Part shown: piece by piece, positions 5,499 to 8,279 of the stretch
How positions within the stretch are numbered: the first letter of the stretch is position 1
Layout: the number at the start of each line of letters is the position of its first letter
Translations under genes and position numbers: made by a program
Notes under the pieces: model-generated
What the model saw: the letters and a program-made list of their open reading frames with translations, nothing else
Databases searched by the model: none
What the model was told of the DNA's origin: nothing
From: Planctomycetota bacterium
GTDB taxonomy: Bacteria; Planctomycetota; Planctomycetia; Gemmatales; Gemmataceae
Direction: 5' to 3'
Length of the DNA stretch: 8,279 nt
Assembly (NCBI GenBank): GCA_018970845.1
Contig: JAGWVO010000151.1
Location: 1 to 8,279, forward strand

Positions 5499-6431
5499 TC
5501 AGAAGGCGAACGCCATGCCGATCTGGGCGACGCTTTCGGAGGCTTCCTTGGTGACCCCGGCGCCCCCCGAGGCATAGATCGCGAACAGGTCGTTTACTGT
5601 CCACAAGAATCCCGCGCCAACCACCGTCGCGTTGTTCGGTATCGTCGACCTGATTTCCGGACCAAACCGAGTCAGGTTGGCGTCGTTGATGAAGGCTTGA
5701 ACGAACACCGCGAATCCCGGCAATACCTCCCTCTGCAAGGCGAATTGCCATGTCGCCTGGTAATAATCGATCCCGTTGCTGTCCTGGCCACCGAAAACCC
5801 CCACATTCCACTCGAAGGAGAAGTCTCCCGGCAAATAATAGTCGAATAGCAGATTGATCGAGGGTTGGACGCCCGAGTTGAACGCGGGGGAAGCCCAGTT
5901 GGTCTGCAGCGCCAACTCGACTCCGAAGGCCGGAAGGAACAACTCCTTTTGCGCATCAAACAGGTGAATCTTGGTGTCGAACACCAGCGGGCCGAACCCG
6001 GTCACCTGCGATTGGCCGTCGCCTCCGAACTGCAATTGCGGCATTCCCGAGAAGAAAAGGCGGAACTCAAGCCAGTCGGTGATGCCGTGCCTCAGAAGCG
6101 TCTGGGCGCTGTAGTTGGATGGGCTCCCTCCCGTTTGTCCGGAAAACACCACGGGAAGAAACTCGACATACGACCTGCCGGCAGGAAGCGTGTAGGCGCT
6201 GTTGGGGTAATTCGCCGTGTCGGGACCGGGAACACGGATGTTGGGCGAGCGATCCTCGATTTCGCGCATTCGCAAGTTCAGCCTGGCCGGCGACCAGAAC
6301 GGGATGGGGGGATCGGCCGCGGGAACCTCCGCCATGCCGGCGTCAACAACGGCCTCCTGGCCGCATGCGATTGACGCGGCACCCCAAACCGAAAGGACGG
6401 TGGCCGCGATGATTGCAAGAATTGGCCGCAT
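5499..6431 (-). CDS. Predicted outer-membrane beta-barrel protein (phenol-degradation MetA-like/transporter family)
   Basis: With the start at 6431 the product has 310 residues and opens with a clear Sec signal peptide: MRPILAIIAATVLSVWGAAS, then IACGQEA with cleavage likely after the glycine or nearby. The mature part alternates polar and aromatic residues in the way of a barrel, with recurring turns (GDFSFEWNVGVFGGQD, ATWQFALQREVLPGFAVFVQAFINDA, VVGAGFLWTVNDLFAIYASGGAG). It ends in phenylalanine (MAFAF), the usual recognition signal for the BAM machinery. This resembles the loosely named MetA-pathway phenol-degradation family of barrel proteins, whose function is mostly unknown; channel or structural roles are possible. 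An upstream in-frame ATG at 6470 would put 13 extra residues before the signal peptide, so I prefer 6431, which has AGGT about 9 nt before it. The large unknown gene lies upstream on the same strand with a 54-nt gap to the longer frame. The assignment to the barrel type is firmer than to any family. Confidence 0.62.
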   Translation of the reverse strand: MRPILAIIAATVLSVWGAASIACGQEAVVDAGMAEVPAADPPIPFWSPARLNLRMREIEDRSPNIRVPGPDTANYPNSAYTLPAGRSYVEFLPVVFSGQTGGSPSNYSAQTLLRHGITDWLEFRLFFSGMPQLQFGGDGQSQVTGFGPLVFDTKIHLFDAQKELFLPAFGVELALQTNWASPAFNSGVQPSINLLFDYYLPGDFSFEWNVGVFGGQDSNGIDYYQATWQFALQREVLPGFAVFVQAFINDANLTRFGPEIRSTIPNNATVVGAGFLWTVNDLFAIYASGGAGVTKEASESVAQIGMAFAF

Positions 6432-6524
6432 GCAACGCTGACCTGTCACTCCGATGGAGTTCGATGACATCCATCACTTCGACCGGCACAATCGTCAAAC
6501 TTGATAAATTCGGAATGGTCGCCG

Positions 6525-8279
6525 TCAGGTGGCCAACGCGGAATCGGGTTTCGAATCATCTGGCGGGGTCATGGCCTTGATCTCCCCGAGCACATCGATG
6601 CGCGCCAGCTTGGGCTCGGGTATCAGGAAAAATCTTTCAGGCGCGGAAGCTTCCACAAGCGTGTTGACACTGACCCTTTGCAACTCCAACTCGAGCTTCC
6701 TGATCCACTCGGGCACATCCCGCCCGACTCCCGCCGGTTTCTCCATGAATGGCTCCAGCCCCTCGCGAAGCGAGGCAAGCGCCGGGCATGCGTGCTCCTC
6801 GGCGCCGGATGAGATTCCGGAACCCTGCTGGCCGCTGGCCGCCAGGGCCCTGGATTGCTCGAGCACCGGCCGGATGAGGGCGCAAAGCCGGTCCAACCCG
6901 AGGTTGCGGACAAACCTTTCCTCGATCCGGTCGCGGATGGTCGAAAGCCTGACCCCATGAAGGCGCTCAAGTTGGCCAAGGCGGTCGATCTGGTCCTCCG
7001 CGATGGCCTTGGTTCGCTCCTCAAGTGCCGACTGCCAGGCCCGGGCCTCCTCATGCCTTTCCTGCCTGGCCAGCACCTCATGAACGAGAAGGCGGGGCCT
7101 CAACTCCCACGCCCGACGGTCGTATCCCGATTTCAGCACGAGGAAATCGACGAGGACATTCAGGTTCTCTCCGTAGTCGGACAGGGTTGTCGTGGTGTTG
7201 TAGTCCTTGAACTCCTCGTAGTTTTCGACGACGGTCTTGATGATCACCTCGAGCCGGCGCGATGCCGCCTTGAGTTCCTGGGGCGCTTCAAGGGTGTCGG
7301 CAAGCCGGCTCGGCTTGAGGGGATCCGCCTCCCGAACCATCGTCTCAAGGTAGGCCTTCGGCCCCCTGTGAAGGATTCCGCGCAGGTTCGCGAGCGTCAT
7401 GAAGCGGGCATGGAACAGTTCCCGCCCGTGCTCCTTGATGAACTTTTGCAGGGCGCGGTATTCCTTTTCCCCGCCGATACCCTCCAGCGCCGACAATTGG
7501 CCCGATCGACTGTGCTCGATCCAGAGCGCCTCAAAAGGCTTCACGAGATCATCGAGAATGCACACCAAACCCGACGAATCGTCCCACCCCGTCGCGGAAT
7601 GAACCACCGCCTCGACGATCGCCTGCAACCCCGCGGTGTAATACTGGACGAATTCCGTCACGCCCGGGCCATCGGGTCCTGGCTTGTCCTCCATGCGCCG
7701 GGCAAGGCGCAGCAATTCAAGCGTGTCGGCGAACAGGCCCAGCCGCGGCAGGTTGGCAAGCAAGGAGCGGAGAACCTGCATCGCAAGCCGGGTGCGCAGA
7801 AGGTTCGCCGGCCTGCCGCCTTGGAACAAGTGCGTGTGCAGCAACGGTTCTTCGCGGAAAAGTTCGCGGAAACCGGGAAGCGCCCGCCTCACCTTGCCCC
7901 CGTCGCGCTTGAAAAGCGCCCCGCCCAACTCGATGAATGGCGCAAGGTAGGAAGGATCGCCCTCGAGTTTCGCGACCTCACGCTCGTGCGAGGCGGAGGC
8001 CACCGCGAACACCAACCCCGCCATTCTCTGCTCGAGGCTGGCCGAGAGCGCCTCGTTGGTGAGAGTCTCGCGGAGGCTGCGCCGTCGCTCGTATTGCAAA
8101 AAGGAATCGACATCGGGCGTGCCTGGCGCAGGAACGTCGATGCCAACCAACTCACGGGCCAGCTCAAGCGCCCTGGTCGAGCGGTGGCACGCTTCCTCGC
8201 GCCATGAACACAGTTGGTCGACCGATGGAACGGGAAGTTCCTGTCCCTCGAGCCAGCGGGCCCCTTCCTGCATCAACCG
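6525..8279 (-). CDS. Unrecognised large, mostly helical protein; 5' end beyond window
   Basis: The frame is open from the right edge to TGA at 6525-6527 (at least 583 residues). In-frame TTG (8276) and ATG (8273) lie at the very edge and the preceding codon is also open, so the true start is probably outside. No signal peptide or transmembrane stretch is evident, so I infer a cytosolic protein. The composition is rich in E, R, L and A and reads as helical throughout, without GTPase, ATPase or nuclease motifs I recognise. A striking unbroken block is at 359-371 (numbered from TTG): YNTTTTLSDYGEN, inside a stretch (350-398) that ends in YDRRAWELRPRLLVHE. A second region, 405-480, looks like long helices (EERTKAIAEDQIDRLGQLERL) that could form a coiled coil. 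A short glycine/serine-rich linker (481-492) precedes the last helical part. It lies directly upstream of the barrel gene and may share its transcript. I do not know the family and assign no function. Confidence 0.82.
   Translation of the reverse strand, partial: RLMQEGARWLEGQELPVPSVDQLCSWREEACHRSTRALELARELVGIDVPAPGTPDVDSFLQYERRRSLRETLTNEALSASLEQRMAGLVFAVASASHEREVAKLEGDPSYLAPFIELGGALFKRDGGKVRRALPGFRELFREEPLLHTHLFQGGRPANLLRTRLAMQVLRSLLANLPRLGLFADTLELLRLARRMEDKPGPDGPGVTEFVQYYTAGLQAIVEAVVHSATGWDDSSGLVCILDDLVKPFEALWIEHSRSGQLSALEGIGGEKEYRALQKFIKEHGRELFHARFMTLANLRGILHRGPKAYLETMVREADPLKPSRLADTLEAPQELKAASRRLEVIIKTVVENYEEFKDYNTTTTLSDYGENLNVLVDFLVLKSGYDRRAWELRPRLLVHEVLARQERHEEARAWQSALEERTKAIAEDQIDRLGQLERLHGVRLSTIRDRIEERFVRNLGLDRLCALIRPVLEQSRALAASGQQGSGISSGAEEHACPALASLREGLEPFMEKPAGVGRDVPEWIRKLELELQRVSVNTLVEASAPERFFLIPEPKLARIDVLGEIKAMTPPDDSKPDSALAT

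Noticed and set aside
5505..5520. GGCGAACGCC inverted repeat just after rho as a possible terminator
   Set aside because: The loop would have only 2 nt and no T-run follows.
6361..6375. SIAC near the end of the barrel-protein signal peptide as a lipobox
   Set aside because: Position -3 is serine rather than Leu/Val/Ile, and the mature protein is a barrel, so ordinary signal peptidase I cleavage fits better.
6471..6524. TTGACG on the minus strand in the gap upstream of the barrel gene as a -35 box
   Set aside because: No hexamer resembling TATAAT lies 16-18 nt downstream; the best option has 2 of 6 matches.
6855..8207. A 450-codon open frame on the plus strand, opposite the unknown helical protein
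   Set aside because: It is antisense to a longer continuous frame whose protein has normal composition and helical patterning. The plus-strand product is full of Arg, Pro and Gln with no domain, as expected for a shadow frame in GC-rich DNA.

Overview
The window is GC-rich bacterial chromosome (roughly 60-65% G+C by eye), gene-dense, with housekeeping genes in short operons. No RNA gene, mobile element or CRISPR array is visible. Several protein features point towards Planctomycetota or a relative: the wording of the ManA tail (IDWSRGPV), the ThyX signature (RHRAGMGYSQLSQRY), and a Rho with an APPRTGKT P-loop and a disordered N-terminus. The outer-membrane-type barrel gene indicates a diderm cell. 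The taxonomic placement is inference from remembered protein flavour and was not searched.

Layout from left to right. (1) Bases 1-814, plus strand: the 3' end of a class I mannose-6-phosphate isomerase gene, then, 4 nt later, a small RmlC-type sugar epimerase. Together they suggest a nucleotide-sugar or surface-polysaccharide operon. (2) Bases 822-3077, minus strand: rpmE (ribosomal protein L31), prfA (release factor 1) and prmC (the methyltransferase for the release-factor GGQ glutamine). prfA and prmC overlap by 4 nt. A strong intrinsic terminator hairpin sits between rpmE and prfA. (3) Bases 3078-3340: a 263-nt divergent intergenic region with a good minus-strand promoter for rpmE, an 8-bp perfect inverted repeat, a weaker plus-strand promoter candidate, and a small hairpin followed by five T's just before thyX. 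(4) Bases 3341-5492, plus strand: thyX (flavin-dependent thymidylate synthase) and rho (transcription termination factor), 10 nt apart. (5) Bases 5499-8279, minus strand: a predicted outer-membrane beta-barrel protein and, upstream of it, a large unrecognised mostly helical protein that runs off the right edge.

The translation block is functionally coherent: PrmC modifies the GGQ glutamine of the RF1 encoded next to it, and L31 is part of the same ribosome. thyX and rho have no biochemical link but look co-transcribed. Both convergent junctions (814/822 and 5492/5499) leave only 6-7 nt between stop codons and have no visible intrinsic terminator. Points most worth a second look are the terminator between rpmE and prfA, the hairpin in the thyX leader, the eight-residue spacing in the ThyX signature, the Rho N-terminus, and the unidentified protein with its DYNTTTTLSDYGENL block. 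I see no clear sign of a new defence or mobile system.
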